Of a stretch of DNA of 64,000 nt, positions 1 to 8,408 are shown piece by piece. Under the pieces are notes generated by a model. That model did not search any database. It saw only the letters and a program-made list of their open reading frames with translations, and was not told the DNA's origin. Where the stretch lies: positions 4,033,828-4,097,827 of the forward strand of contig NZ_LWLP01000001.1 of the NCBI RefSeq assembly GCF_001641125.1, in the 5' to 3' direction. The position numbers and the translations under genes are program-made. How positions within the stretch are numbered: the first letter of the stretch is position 1; every line of letters begins with the position of its first letter. This stretch comes from Arthrobacter sp. OY3WO11 (GTDB lineage: Bacteria > Actinomycetota > Actinomycetes > Actinomycetales > Micrococcaceae).

Positions 1-1
1 C

Positions 2-388
2 CAGCACATCGAGGCGGATGCCCTGGCCGGTAAGTTCGATGCCTTCATCCTCTCCCGCGCCACAGTGCTGGATTCCGGTGACCCGGTGGCCTACCTGTAC
101 AGCGACTTCTCCTGCGCCGGGTCCTTCAACATCTCCCAGTTCTGCGACCCCGCGGTGGACGCCGCCCTGGCCAAGGCCGCGGGCATTCCTGCCGGTCCCG
201 AGCGAAGGGCCGCCATTTCCGCGGCCGAAAGCCTCATCCTTGCCCGCGACGCCGCCGTCCCCCTGCTCCACGAACGCGTCATCCAGGGCGAATCCACGCG
301 CGTGGGCGGAGTGGAGCGTGACCCGCGCGAGCGCGCGCTGGTGACCAGCAAGACCCGGATCGCCGGCAGCACAGGCTCTGCAGGCTGA
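2..388 (+). CDS. ABC transporter substrate-binding protein, C-terminal part (peptide/nickel type), partial
   Basis: The reading frame is open from base 2 to the TGA at 386-388, so only the last ~128 residues are present and the start lies outside the window. The fragment looks like the C-terminal lobe of a family 5 (DppA/OppA-type) solute-binding protein: a segment of the type YSDFSCAGSFNISQFCDP, then an alanine-rich helix with paired R/E residues and the stretch AAVPLLHE seen near the end of these proteins. It overlaps the next gene (permease) by one base (TGATG), which means translational coupling and a common importer. The likely role is binding of a peptide or similar small ligand outside the membrane; the ligand cannot be told. 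Confidence 0.75.
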   Translation, partial: QHIEADALAGKFDAFILSRATVLDSGDPVAYLYSDFSCAGSFNISQFCDPAVDAALAKAAGIPAGPERRAAISAAESLILARDAAVPLLHERVIQGESTRVGGVERDPRERALVTSKTRIAGSTGSAG

Positions 389-2199
389 TGCCCGGGGGAA
401 CGGCTTTTGTGAAAGTCACCGTTTCACGGGTCCTCGCCCTCGTGGCCCTGGTGGCGCTGATCGGCATGATGCCGTGGCTCTCGGGCCGCGGCGCCGAGTA
501 CACCATCCTCCGGGCACGGTACTCGGACCGGGAGCCAACGCCCGAGGCCCTGGCCGCCGTTCGGGCGGAACTCGGCCTGGAGCAGGGGCCACTCCCCCTC
601 TTCGTGTCCTGGATCCGTGGCGTGTTCGCCGGAGACCTGGGCACGTCCTGGATCAGCAACACGCCCGTGGCGCCCGGCATCGCGTCAGCCCTCAGTATCT
701 CCGTGACCCTGATGGCCTTTGCGCTTGCCGCGGCCGCCATCATCGCCCTGCTCCTCTGCACACCCGCGGTAAGGGACGGGCTGCGGCAAAGGAGGAGGCC
801 GGCATCGGGAGCCCTTTCCGCAGCCCTCACCTCCCTCCCGGAGTTCCTGCTGGCCGCCATGCTGCTGGTGGCCGGCGCCGTCTGGCTCCAGTGGTTCCCG
901 CCCTTCGGGTGGAAGGGTCCGGAGTACGCTGTCCTGCCGGCCCTGTCCTTGGGGATCCCCGCAGGCGGGCTGATCGGACTCCTGATGTCGGACGCCATCC
1001 GTGCAGGGTTCGCCGAACAGTGGGTAGGTACCTGGCGGATGTCCGGGGCCGGGCCTGTCCGGCTGAGCGCGGCGGTGCTGCGCCGCGCACTGCCCGCAGT
1101 GCTGCCGCAGATCGGGCTGGTACTGATTGGACTGACCGGCGGCGCAGTTGCCGTGGAAAAGGTGTACGCCATTCCCGGGCTCGGCCGGGCGCTGCTCGGA
1201 GCCGCCAGCGCGCAGGACATCCCCACGCTCCAGGCGGGCATGCTGGCGCTCATGGGCCTCGCCCTGCTGGTGGGAACGCTGACGACGGCGGCGCGGTACC
1301 TGCTGATCGGGCCTGCGGTCCGCTTCGGCACGCTTCCGCTCGCGGAACCTCCGCGGCCGGGGAACCGCCGCCAGCTGGCCCTGCCTGCAGCGGCCGGCAT
1401 CACCTTGCTCCTGGTTGTCGGGGCCGGGCTGCTGCGCGATCCCTTCACCTCGGACCATGCAAGGATCGCCGCTCCCGGCTGGTCGCTTCCGTTCGGTGCC
1501 GATGCCAGCGGACGCGACCTGCTGGCCCGAGTGGGGCACGGAGCCGTGGGGACGCTGGGGACCGCGCTGGTTGTGGTGCTGGCCTGCCTGGCCGTGGGAA
1601 TCGTCGTCGGGCTCTTTCCACTGGCTGCGGCCGGACCCCTTGAGGTGGCCAACGCGGCGCCGCCCATCCTCGCCGGCCTGGTGGTGGCGGCGCTCAGCGG
1701 CCCTTCGGCACACGGCGCTGCCGTGGCGGTGGCCGCCGTCAGCTGGGCACCCCTGGCGGCGCACACGGCGGCCCTGGCGCAGGAGGCACGGGCCCAGCCC
1801 TATGTGCAGATCCTTCCGGTGCTGGGGGTGGGCAGGGCGCGGATCATGTTCCGTTACGTCCTCCCGGCGGTGGCATGGCCGCTCCTGCGCCACGCAATGC
1901 TCCGGCTGCCGGGGGTTGCCCTTGCGCTGGCGGCCCTCGGTTTCCTGGGACTGGGCCCGCAGCAGCCCTCGCCGGAGTGGGGACTCATCCTGGCCGAGGG
2001 CATCGGCTACGTTGAACGCGCCCCATGGGCGGTGCTCGCACCCGCGTCCGCGCTGGTCCTGGCGTCGGTGGTGGCGGTGGGGCTGGCAGGAGCCGGACAC
2101 CCAGCCAGGTTCTTCGCCCGGAACAGTGCGGGAGCCGTCCCGCCGCCCGGGACAAATGTGGCGCCGGAGCACGTGCAGGCACCGGCAGGGGTGCGGTAG
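388..2199 (+). CDS. ABC transporter permease, fused DppB-DppC type
   Basis: 603 residues, about twice the length of a normal peptide-importer permease. The N-terminal half (about 1-310) resembles DppB: a first membrane helix, a periplasmic segment with ELGLEQGPL, then membrane helices and the permease-coupling motif around EKVYAIPGLGRALLGA. The second half (about 325-590) resembles DppC, with FGADASGRDLLARVGHGA and a second coupling loop around LPVLGVGRARIMFRYVLPA. It would thus be both membrane halves of a family 5 importer in one chain. ATG at 388 overlaps the stop of the binding protein. No ATPase gene follows in this window; the hairpin at 2219-2256 ends the transcript, so the ATPase is upstream or elsewhere. 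Substrate unknown. Confidence 0.85.
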   Translation: MPGGTAFVKVTVSRVLALVALVALIGMMPWLSGRGAEYTILRARYSDREPTPEALAAVRAELGLEQGPLPLFVSWIRGVFAGDLGTSWISNTPVAPGIASALSISVTLMAFALAAAAIIALLLCTPAVRDGLRQRRRPASGALSAALTSLPEFLLAAMLLVAGAVWLQWFPPFGWKGPEYAVLPALSLGIPAGGLIGLLMSDAIRAGFAEQWVGTWRMSGAGPVRLSAAVLRRALPAVLPQIGLVLIGLTGGAVAVEKVYAIPGLGRALLGAASAQDIPTLQAGMLALMGLALLVGTLTTAARYLLIGPAVRFGTLPLAEPPRPGNRRQLALPAAAGITLLLVVGAGLLRDPFTSDHARIAAPGWSLPFGADASGRDLLARVGHGAVGTLGTALVVVLACLAVGIVVGLFPLAAAGPLEVANAAPPILAGLVVAALSGPSAHGAAVAVAAVSWAPLAAHTAALAQEARAQPYVQILPVLGVGRARIMFRYVLPAVAWPLLRHAMLRLPGVALALAALGFLGLGPQQPSPEWGLILAEGIGYVERAPWAVLAPASALVLASVVAVGLAGAGHPARFFARNSAGAVPPPGTNVAPEHVQAPAGVR

Positions 2200-2218
2200 G
2201 CCTCCGGGGCAGCAGAAA

Positions 2219-2256
2219 GCCCGCTGCCTGCTCCGTTTCCGGTGCGGGCAGCGGGC
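2219..2256 (+). terminator. Hairpin terminator after the fused permease
   Basis: A perfect 10-bp stem (2219-2228 with 2247-2256, GC-rich) lies 20 bases after the permease stop codon and is followed by CTAATAAC, with no clear T-tract, as is common for terminators in high-GC actinobacteria. Confidence 0.6.
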
Positions 2257-2355
2257 CTAATAACTGAAGTCAGCCCCTGCGGTCCAGCGGGACCGGGGAG
2301 CTGAAAAGAAGCGCTGCACTGGTCCAAAGACGAGGATCCATGCATTGGGTCCACT

Positions 2356-2400
2356 GGTGCTGCGGCGTCACCAGGGCTGCCCCGTTACGGCAGCAGCACC
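2356..2400 (-). terminator. Possible terminator of the DUF3073 gene
   Basis: GGTGCTGC at 2356-2363 pairs with GCAGCACC at 2393-2400 (8 bp, long 29-nt loop), starting 10 bases past the stop codon of the minus-strand gene at 2410. Weak evidence because the loop is long. Confidence 0.3.
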
Positions 2401-2409
2401 TTGCAACAA

Positions 2410-2643
2410 CTAGCCGATCCGACGGGTGTCTACCTCGTCGTCGTCTTCTTCCAAATCATCCGCGTACTTATCCACATAAGCCGAATAGTCAGGTTCGACT
2501 GGCTCATTCGCATAATGGCTCGTGGCACGACTGCCCGGACCCGTCAGCTCACGCTGAAGTGCCGAGTAGTCAGTGTTCGGGGAGTAGTACTTGATATCCC
2601 GAGCCTGCTTGGTAGCTTTTGCCTTTTGACGGCCGCGCCCCAT
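2410..2643 (-). CDS. DUF3073 family protein
   Basis: 77 residues from the ATG at 2643; the frame is open further upstream, but MGRGRQKAKATKQARDIKYY is the characteristic start of DUF3073 proteins, so the internal ATG is chosen. The N-terminus is very basic and the rest acidic (EEDDDEVD near the end), with an 'SPNTDYSALQREL' segment typical of the family. These small proteins are widespread in Actinobacteria and have no assigned function; the charge pattern would suit nucleic-acid or ribosome contact, but that is a guess. Stands alone, divergent from the septum-formation gene. Confidence 0.85.
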   Translation of the reverse strand: MGRGRQKAKATKQARDIKYYSPNTDYSALQRELTGPGSRATSHYANEPVEPDYSAYVDKYADDLEEDDDEVDTRRIG

Positions 2644-2915
2644 GGCGTGACCCCCTTTTGTACTTGGACCGGAGGTGGTCACCTTGGCGTAGGTGAGGCC
2701 CCGGAATGTTTGGTCAATTTGTCGTACACCTAGATTACATGCTTTCGACTGCCCCCGCTTGCCACGCGCGGTGCCCTGAAGTGGCTTGGGTTACCATCAG
2801 GGCGCCAATCCGCGGGTTTCCCGGTTTTTTCTTCGGTAGAGTCGCTAAAACATCTGTTGATATCCGGGCAGCGGGCCGGCCCGCCGCTGCGCAGAGAACC
2901 AGGAGGATGCACCAC

Positions 2916-3581
2916 GTGAACCACCAGGACGTCCCGCCCAGACCGGCCTCGCCGCCCGCCGCGGGCCTGCCGCGCGTGCCCGCACCCGCAGCCGAACCGG
3001 TCTTGGACCCCCGCATGGAACCGGAGGACCGAACGGCAGCGCATTCCGGGTGGGTCAACGGGCGGACGCTGTGGATTGCAGTCTTCGTCATTGTGCTGCT
3101 GGCCGTCGTCGGTTCCCTGGTGTGGCTTGGGCTGTGGCTGAACTCAAATCAGGAACCGGGCGCTTCCGGAAGTGGTTCTGCAGGGGTGCTGGAAACCACG
3201 GTGGCGCCTCCCGCCACGGCGCTGCCGCTGCCCCGCGAGGGCGTCGCGCCCGTCGACTTCGCACTGGGTGACTGCTTCAAGGATTTCGACCCCGAGGCAC
3301 TGGCATCCACCGTGGTGGCATGCGATACCGGGCACTCGGCCCAGCTCGTGGCCTTGTTCCGGTACCCGGAGGATGATTCCTATCCCGGCGCCGAGGCGCT
3401 GAAAGCCAAGGCGCTGGAAGCGTGCCAGGCCGCCAGGCTGGGCCCGGCCGCCAACGACTACGACCTCAACTACGAACGCAGCTTCCCGAGCACCACCAGC
3501 TGGGAATCCGGCGACCGCAGGGTGGACTGCTACGTGACGGCACCCGGCGGAAACATGATCAACGCAAGCGTGCTGCCCTAG
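2916..3581 (+). CDS. Septum-formation family membrane protein
   Basis: 221 residues. GTG at 2916 is chosen because a perfect AGGAGG (2901-2906) lies 9 bases upstream; the ATG at 2907 touches that AGGAGG and the frame extends further upstream without a better signal. A Pro/Ala-rich cytoplasmic N-terminus (~50 residues) is followed by one membrane helix (LWIAVFVIVLLAVVGSLVWL) and an outer domain with two spaced cysteines, DCF...VVACDTGHSAQLVALF and a third/fourth (ACQ, DCYV). The GDCF...V.C...H..E/Q pattern is that of the Pfam septum-formation family of actinobacteria. Exact role unknown; the family name comes from one member and is not proof of a division function here. Confidence 0.7.
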   Translation: MNHQDVPPRPASPPAAGLPRVPAPAAEPVLDPRMEPEDRTAAHSGWVNGRTLWIAVFVIVLLAVVGSLVWLGLWLNSNQEPGASGSGSAGVLETTVAPPATALPLPREGVAPVDFALGDCFKDFDPEALASTVVACDTGHSAQLVALFRYPEDDSYPGAEALKAKALEACQAARLGPAANDYDLNYERSFPSTTSWESGDRRVDCYVTAPGGNMINASVLP

Positions 3582-3601
3582 CGGCCAAACCGCCAGGGCA
3601 G
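3573..3601. terminator. Bidirectional terminator between septum-formation gene and clpB
   Basis: A 12-bp stem with one mismatch and a 5-nt loop (3573-3584 with 3590-3601) spans the TAG stop codon of the plus-strand gene and lies just beyond the 3' end of clpB on the other strand. Confidence 0.55.
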
Positions 3602-3630
3602 CACCCGCGCCTTCTTGCCCTTCGGCCGCC

Positions 3631-6276
3631 CTAGTCCTTGCGGCGGACAGAGAGGCCGCTGCTGCGTCCTTCTGCGGCCGGGAGGTCCGTTCCGGCTGCG
3701 GTGAGTTCTCCTACGTCCGCGGCCGTGTCCACCACCACCGTGTCGCCGTCGCTGATATCGCCGGCCAGGATGGCTTTCGCCAGGCGGTCGCCGATCTCGC
3801 GCTGCACCAGTCGGCGGAGGGGCCGCGCACCGTACGCGGGATCGAACCCGGAGAGGGCGAGCCAGGCCCGCGCACCTTCTGTGACCTCGAGCGTCAGGCG
3901 GCGGTCGCGGAGCCGGCGCCCCAGTTCGTCCACATGCAGCTCCACGATGTGCGCAAGCTCTTCGACGGTGAGGGCATCGAAAAGCACAACCTCGTCCAGC
4001 CGGTTAAGGAACTCCGGCTTGAAGGATGCGTTGACGGTGGCCATGACGGCGTTCCGCTTGGCATCCGCCTCCAGGGTCTGGTCCACCAGGAACTGGCTGC
4101 CCAGGTTGGAGGTCAGCACCAGGATCACGTTGCGGAAGTCAACGGTGCGGCCCTGCCCGTCGGTGAGCCGGCCGTCGTCGAGCACCTGCAGGAGGATGTC
4201 GAAGACCTCGGGGTGGGCCTTCTCCACCTCGTCCAGCAGCACCACCGAGTAGGGGCGGCGGCGGACGGCTTCGGTGAGCTGGCCGCCCTCCTCGTAGCCC
4301 ACGTACCCCGGAGGCGCACCCACCAGCCGGGCCACGGAGTGCTTCTCCCCGTACTCGGACATGTCGATGCGCACCATGGCGCGTTCGTCGTCGAACAGGA
4401 AATCCGCCAGCGCCTTGGCCAGCTCCGTCTTTCCGACGCCGGTGGGCCCCAGGAAGAGGAACGATCCGGTGGGGCGGTTGGGGTCGCTGATGCCGGCCCG
4501 TGCGCGCCGGACGGCGTCGGAAACGGCCGTAACGGCCTTCGACTGGCCGATCAGCCGCTTGCCCAGTTCCTCCTCCATGTGGAGCAGTTTCTGGCTCTCG
4601 CCCTGCAGCATGCGCCCGGCCGGGATGCCGGTCCAGGCGGAGATGACCTCGGCGATGTCGTCAGCGGTAACCTGTTCGGCAACCATCTGCGTGGATTTGT
4701 CCACGACGGCGGCCTCGGCTTCCGCGGCAGCGTTCAGCTCGCGCTCCAGGGCGGGAATCTCGCCGTAGAGGATGCGGGAGGCTGTTTCCAGGTCACCTTC
4801 GCGGGCGGCCTTGTCGTAGGCGCTGCGCAGTTCATCCAGCTTCGCCTTGAGGTCACCCACCCGGTTGAGGCCTGCCTTTTCGGCTTCCCAGCGCGCCTTG
4901 AGGGCGTTTAGCTCCTCTTCCTTGTCCGCCTTGTCCGCCCGGAGTGCGGCCAGCCGCTCAACGGACGCGGCGTCCTTTTCGTCCTGGAGGGCCAGCTCTT
5001 CCATGGTGAGCCGGTCCACCAGCCGCTGCAGCTGGTCGATCTCCTCGGGTGCCGAGTCGATTTCCATGCGGAGCCTTGACGCGGCCTCATCCACCAGGTC
5101 GATCGCCTTGTCCGGCAGCTGCCGGCCGGAAATGTAGCGGTTGGAGAGCGTGGCGGCAGCTACCAGCGCGGCGTCAGCGATGGTCACCTTGTGGTGCGCC
5201 TCGTAGCGCTCCTTCAGGCCGCGAAGGATGCCGATGGTGTCCTCCACGCTCGGCTCCCCCACGTAAACCTGCTGGAACCTGCGCTCCAGGGCCGGGTCCT
5301 TTTCAATGTTTTCCCGGTACTCGTCCAGGGTGGTGGCACCGATCAACCGCAGCTCGCCGCGGGCCAGCATGGGCTTGAGCATGTTGCCGGCGTCCATGGA
5401 TGAATCACCGGTGGCGCCGGCGCCCACCACGGTGTGGATCTCGTCGATGAACGTCACGATCTGGCCCTCGGAGTTCTTGATCTCCTCCAGGACGGCCTTG
5501 AGCCGCTCCTCGAACTCGCCGCGGTACTTGGCGCCCGCCACCATGGACGCGAGGTCCAGGGCGATGAGGGTCTTGCCGCGCAGGCTTTCCGGCACGTCCC
5601 CGGCCACGATGCGCTGGGCCAGGCCTTCCACCACGGCGGTCTTGCCGACGCCGGGCTCACCAATGATCACGGGGTTGTTCTTGGTGCGGCGGCTCAGGAC
5701 CTGGACGATCCGGCGGATTTCGGCGTCCCGGCCGATCACGGGATCAAGTTTGCCGGAGCGGGCCATGGCGGTCAGGTCCGTGCCGAACTTCTCCAGCGAC
5801 TGGAACGTGTTCTCCGGATCCGGGCTGGTGACCTTCCCGTCGCCGCGGACACCCGGCAGGGCGGCGAGCAGCGCTTCATGGGAGGCGCCGGCGTCGCGCA
5901 GCAGGCGGGCCGCGGCATCGTTTCCGGCCGAGAGGCCCAGGAGGAGGACCTCGGTGGAGACGAAGGTATCGCCAAGCCGGTCCGCTTCCTCCTTGGCGTT
6001 CTGGATGGCCTGCAGTGCGGGGCGGGAGAGCTGCGCCTGCTGGCTGGATCCGCCGGAGGTGGCCGGGAGCGCCTTGATGGCGCTGCTCGCCTGGACGCTG
6101 ACGGAGTCCGGGTCCGCCCCCGTGGCACGGAGCAGCGCCACGGCGACGCCTTCGCGCTGGTCCATCAGCGCCTTAAGCAGGTGGGCCGGCTCAACCTGAG
6201 GGTTTCCGGCCGTGGAGGCGTTCATCGCCGCAGCCGAGAGAGCCTCCTGGCTCTTGGTGGTGAATTTGACGTCCAA
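3631..6276 (-). CDS. clpB: ATP-dependent chaperone ClpB
   Basis: 881 residues, the full length of the family. The start MDVKFTTKSQEAL is the standard ClpB N-terminus; the codon is TTG (6274-6276) preceded by GGAAGGAG six bases upstream. Domains in order: Clp N-domain (1-150), first AAA+ module with Walker A GEPGVGKT, the coiled-coil M domain (about 410-530), second AAA+ module with Walker A GPTGVGKT and a C-terminal D2 small domain. It works as a cytoplasmic hexamer with DnaK to pull apart protein aggregates after heat stress. Control by HspR is likely because a HAIR-like repeat lies 33 bases upstream (see 6309-6329). It is a single-gene transcript. Confidence 0.97.
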   Translation of the reverse strand: MDVKFTTKSQEALSAAAMNASTAGNPQVEPAHLLKALMDQREGVAVALLRATGADPDSVSVQASSAIKALPATSGGSSQQAQLSRPALQAIQNAKEEADRLGDTFVSTEVLLLGLSAGNDAAARLLRDAGASHEALLAALPGVRGDGKVTSPDPENTFQSLEKFGTDLTAMARSGKLDPVIGRDAEIRRIVQVLSRRTKNNPVIIGEPGVGKTAVVEGLAQRIVAGDVPESLRGKTLIALDLASMVAGAKYRGEFEERLKAVLEEIKNSEGQIVTFIDEIHTVVGAGATGDSSMDAGNMLKPMLARGELRLIGATTLDEYRENIEKDPALERRFQQVYVGEPSVEDTIGILRGLKERYEAHHKVTIADAALVAAATLSNRYISGRQLPDKAIDLVDEAASRLRMEIDSAPEEIDQLQRLVDRLTMEELALQDEKDAASVERLAALRADKADKEEELNALKARWEAEKAGLNRVGDLKAKLDELRSAYDKAAREGDLETASRILYGEIPALERELNAAAEAEAAVVDKSTQMVAEQVTADDIAEVISAWTGIPAGRMLQGESQKLLHMEEELGKRLIGQSKAVTAVSDAVRRARAGISDPNRPTGSFLFLGPTGVGKTELAKALADFLFDDERAMVRIDMSEYGEKHSVARLVGAPPGYVGYEEGGQLTEAVRRRPYSVVLLDEVEKAHPEVFDILLQVLDDGRLTDGQGRTVDFRNVILVLTSNLGSQFLVDQTLEADAKRNAVMATVNASFKPEFLNRLDEVVLFDALTVEELAHIVELHVDELGRRLRDRRLTLEVTEGARAWLALSGFDPAYGARPLRRLVQREIGDRLAKAILAGDISDGDTVVVDTAADVGELTAAGTDLPAAEGRSSGLSVRRKD

Positions 6277-6297
6277 AGAGAGCTCCTTCCGGGGGCA

Positions 6298-6328
6298 GTT
6301 TTTATGAACTTGAGTCTACTACGCTCAA
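6298..6328 (-). promoter_or_regulatory. Probable clpB promoter overlapping the HAIR box
   Basis: On the minus strand a TTGAGC (-35, 6328-6323) and an AT-rich ATAAAA-like box about 17 bases further on (~6305-6300) can serve as a promoter just before the clpB ribosome-binding site. The -35 lies inside the HAIR repeat, which suits repression. Weak -10 match. Confidence 0.4.
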
Positions 6329-6329
6329 C
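6309..6329. promoter_or_regulatory. HAIR-like operator (HspR binding site) of clpB
   Basis: CTTGAGT, seven bases, then GCTCAAC. The known HspR-associated inverted repeat is CTTGAGT-N7-ACTCAAG, so the left arm is perfect and the right arm matches 5 of 7. The position directly before clpB, a classic HspR target in actinobacteria, supports it. hspR itself is not in the window. Confidence 0.75.
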
Positions 6330-6450
6330 TTTGGTTTGGTGCCGTTCCTGGCGACTGTTTGCCTACAGCGAAACAGCTCCGCACGGCCGGCGACAGAGGC
6401 GAGAGACCCTGTTGCGGCGGGGCGGGTGCTTTGTCCCCCAGCGGACATCC

Positions 6451-7497
6451 CTACAGCGGGTAGACGGACACTGCTGCGGCCTTGACCACAAGGTGCACCG
6501 TCATTCCCGGCACCAGCCCAAGGTCCGTCAAAGCGGCCGGCGTGATGTCAGCCGCCAGCCCGCCGCCCCGCACGCGGACCTGGTCCCCATGCGGCTCCAG
6601 GTCCGTGATGGCCACCGCGAAGGAGTTGCGGGGACTGCCGTGCGCATCGGTGAGGAATACCGAAACGGCCGACGGCGGGAACACGGCCACCGCGGGCCGG
6701 CCGGCGGGGACCGGGTCCTCGCTGTGTCCGGCAATATGCCCGCGGCTGGCCAGGATGCCGTCACCGGCGGAGGTTCCCACCACAAAATTGAGTCCCGCCA
6801 GCCCGGCCGCGAAAGCGCTGCGCGGCTTCTGCAGGACCTGCCGGGTGGGGCCTTCTTCTGCAATCCGGCCGCTTTCCAGGATGACCACCCTGTCGGCGAG
6901 CATCAGGGCATCCAGGACGTCATGGGTGATGATGATGGCCGGCCGGTCCGCCAGGACGCGCTTGAGCAGGCGCCGGAGCAGCGGGGCGGAATGGATGTCC
7001 AGCGCCGCCATCGGTTCGTCCAGGAGGAGGAGCCCGGGATCCGCGGCGAGCGCCCGGGCCACCGCCACACGCTGCGCCTGACCGCCGGACAGTTCGGCTG
7101 GACGGCGGTCCGCAAGGTCCCCGGCTTCAACATCGTCCAGCCACCGCACGGCCTGCTCCATTGCCTGGCGCCTCGGCGTCCCCGCGCTCCGCGGCCCGAA
7201 TGCCACGTTGTCAGCGGCGGTGAGGTGCGGGAAGAGCAGCGGCTCCTGGGCCAGCAGCGCCGTCCCGCGGTGATGGGGGGCGGTCCACCGCTCCCATCCT
7301 TCCCCCAGGTGGAACAGGGTCCGGCCGTTCAGCTCCGCCCGCCCCCTGTCCGGCCGCACAAGCCCGGCGATCACCGAGAGCAGGGTGGACTTGCCGGCGC
7401 CGTTGGGACCCATCACGGCCACCGTATCCGTGGGGCCGAGCGAAAGGGCGGCGTCGAAACCGCGCTCGTCCACGGCTGCCTGGAACGAGAACGTCAC
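6451..7497 (-). CDS. modC: Molybdate ABC transporter ATP-binding protein
   Basis: 348 residues. Walker A GPNGAGKST near residue 33, signature LSGGQAQRVA, Walker B LLLLDEPMAALD and the His switch ITHD are all present. The last ~100 residues form a TOBE/Mop-like region (ITDLEPHGDQVRVR ... ADITPAALTDLGL ... VHLVVKAAAV), which in ModC senses molybdate. The GTG start at 7497 overlaps the modB stop by four bases (GTGA). It powers molybdate (or tungstate) import with ModB and ModA; last gene of the operon. Confidence 0.92.
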   Translation of the reverse strand: MTFSFQAAVDERGFDAALSLGPTDTVAVMGPNGAGKSTLLSVIAGLVRPDRGRAELNGRTLFHLGEGWERWTAPHHRGTALLAQEPLLFPHLTAADNVAFGPRSAGTPRRQAMEQAVRWLDDVEAGDLADRRPAELSGGQAQRVAVARALAADPGLLLLDEPMAALDIHSAPLLRRLLKRVLADRPAIIITHDVLDALMLADRVVILESGRIAEEGPTRQVLQKPRSAFAAGLAGLNFVVGTSAGDGILASRGHIAGHSEDPVPAGRPAVAVFPPSAVSVFLTDAHGSPRNSFAVAITDLEPHGDQVRVRGGGLAADITPAALTDLGLVPGMTVHLVVKAAAVSVYPL

Positions 7498-8408
7498 GTA
7501 AGGGCACCGCCCGGTGTGGCAGCCGTCGTCGGCCGCTCCCCCGAAGCCTGCTGGTTACGCACCTTCCCGCCCGGGCGCCTGTAGGCCAGGGCCACCACCG
7601 CAATGGCCACCGCCACCAGCACCAGGGAAAGCGCGACGGCGGCGTCCGGGTCAGTCTCGCGCTGCAGGTAGATTTCGAGCGGCAGCGTCCGGGTCACCCC
7701 CTGCAGGCTGCCCGCGAACGTCAACGTGGCACCGAACTCCCCGAGGCTCCGGGCGAACGAGAGGACCGCCCCGGAGGCCAGCCCAGGCAAAACCAGCGGG
7801 AGCGTGACGCGCCGGAAGACGGTTCCGGGTGACGCCCCCAGCGTCGCGGCCACAGCCTCATACCTCTGGCCGCCGGTCCGGAGGGCGCCTTCGAGGCTCA
7901 CCACCAGGAACGGCAGGGCCACAAACGTCTGGGCCAGCACCACGGCAGTGGTTGAAAACGCAATCTGCAGTCCCAGCACCTCGATCGCCCCGCCCAGGAG
8001 TCCCTGCCGGCCAAACGTGTACAGGAGGGCGATGCCGCCCACCACCGGCGGCAGGACCAAAGGAAGCAGCACCATCGCGCGCAGGAGCCCCAGCAGGGGA
8101 AACCTGCCGCGCGCCAGGACCACCGCGAGCGGAACCCCAAGCACAATGCAGAGGGCAGTACTGGCCGCGGCCGTGCGAAGGCTCAGGCCCAGCGCTGCCA
8201 GGGCGGGACCGGACGTAACCAGCGGGATGAAGTTGGCCCAGTTGACCCGTGCCACCATCGCCGCGAGCGGGAGGACCACCACCAGGGCCGCCAGGACTGC
8301 AAGTGCATACAGCCAGCGGGGAACGCCGGTATACGCCTGGCGTCCCGCGTGCCCGCCGGTCACCTGGCGCCCATCGTGTGGAAGCGCATCATACGGGACC
8401 CGGTCCAA
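7494..8408 (-). CDS. modB: Molybdate ABC transporter permease
   Basis: Up to 304 residues with about six membrane helices and the permease coupling motif EAVAATLGASPGTVFRRVTLPL; the order 'FTTAVVLAQTFVALPFLVVSLEGALR' and the loop SLGEFGATLTFAGS are typical of ModB. The longest frame begins at a TTG (8408) that overlaps modA by 20 bases; a GTG at 8363 (MTGGHAGRQAYTG) is an equally good start, so the N-terminus is uncertain by 15 residues. Inner-membrane channel of the molybdate importer. Confidence 0.92.
   Translation of the reverse strand: MDRVPYDALPHDGRQVTGGHAGRQAYTGVPRWLYALAVLAALVVVLPLAAMVARVNWANFIPLVTSGPALAALGLSLRTAAASTALCIVLGVPLAVVLARGRFPLLGLLRAMVLLPLVLPPVVGGIALLYTFGRQGLLGGAIEVLGLQIAFSTTAVVLAQTFVALPFLVVSLEGALRTGGQRYEAVAATLGASPGTVFRRVTLPLVLPGLASGAVLSFARSLGEFGATLTFAGSLQGVTRTLPLEIYLQRETDPDAAVALSLVLVAVAIAVVALAYRRPGGKVRNQQASGERPTTAATPGGALT

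Noticed and set aside
5434..7584. 716-codon open frame on the plus strand over clpB and modC
   Set aside because: Antisense to two certain genes; composition is that of high-GC third-position shadow, no motif found. The same holds for long frames at 279-1766, 15938-17287, 25859-27598, 27549-29381, 30493-32088 and 51779-53749.
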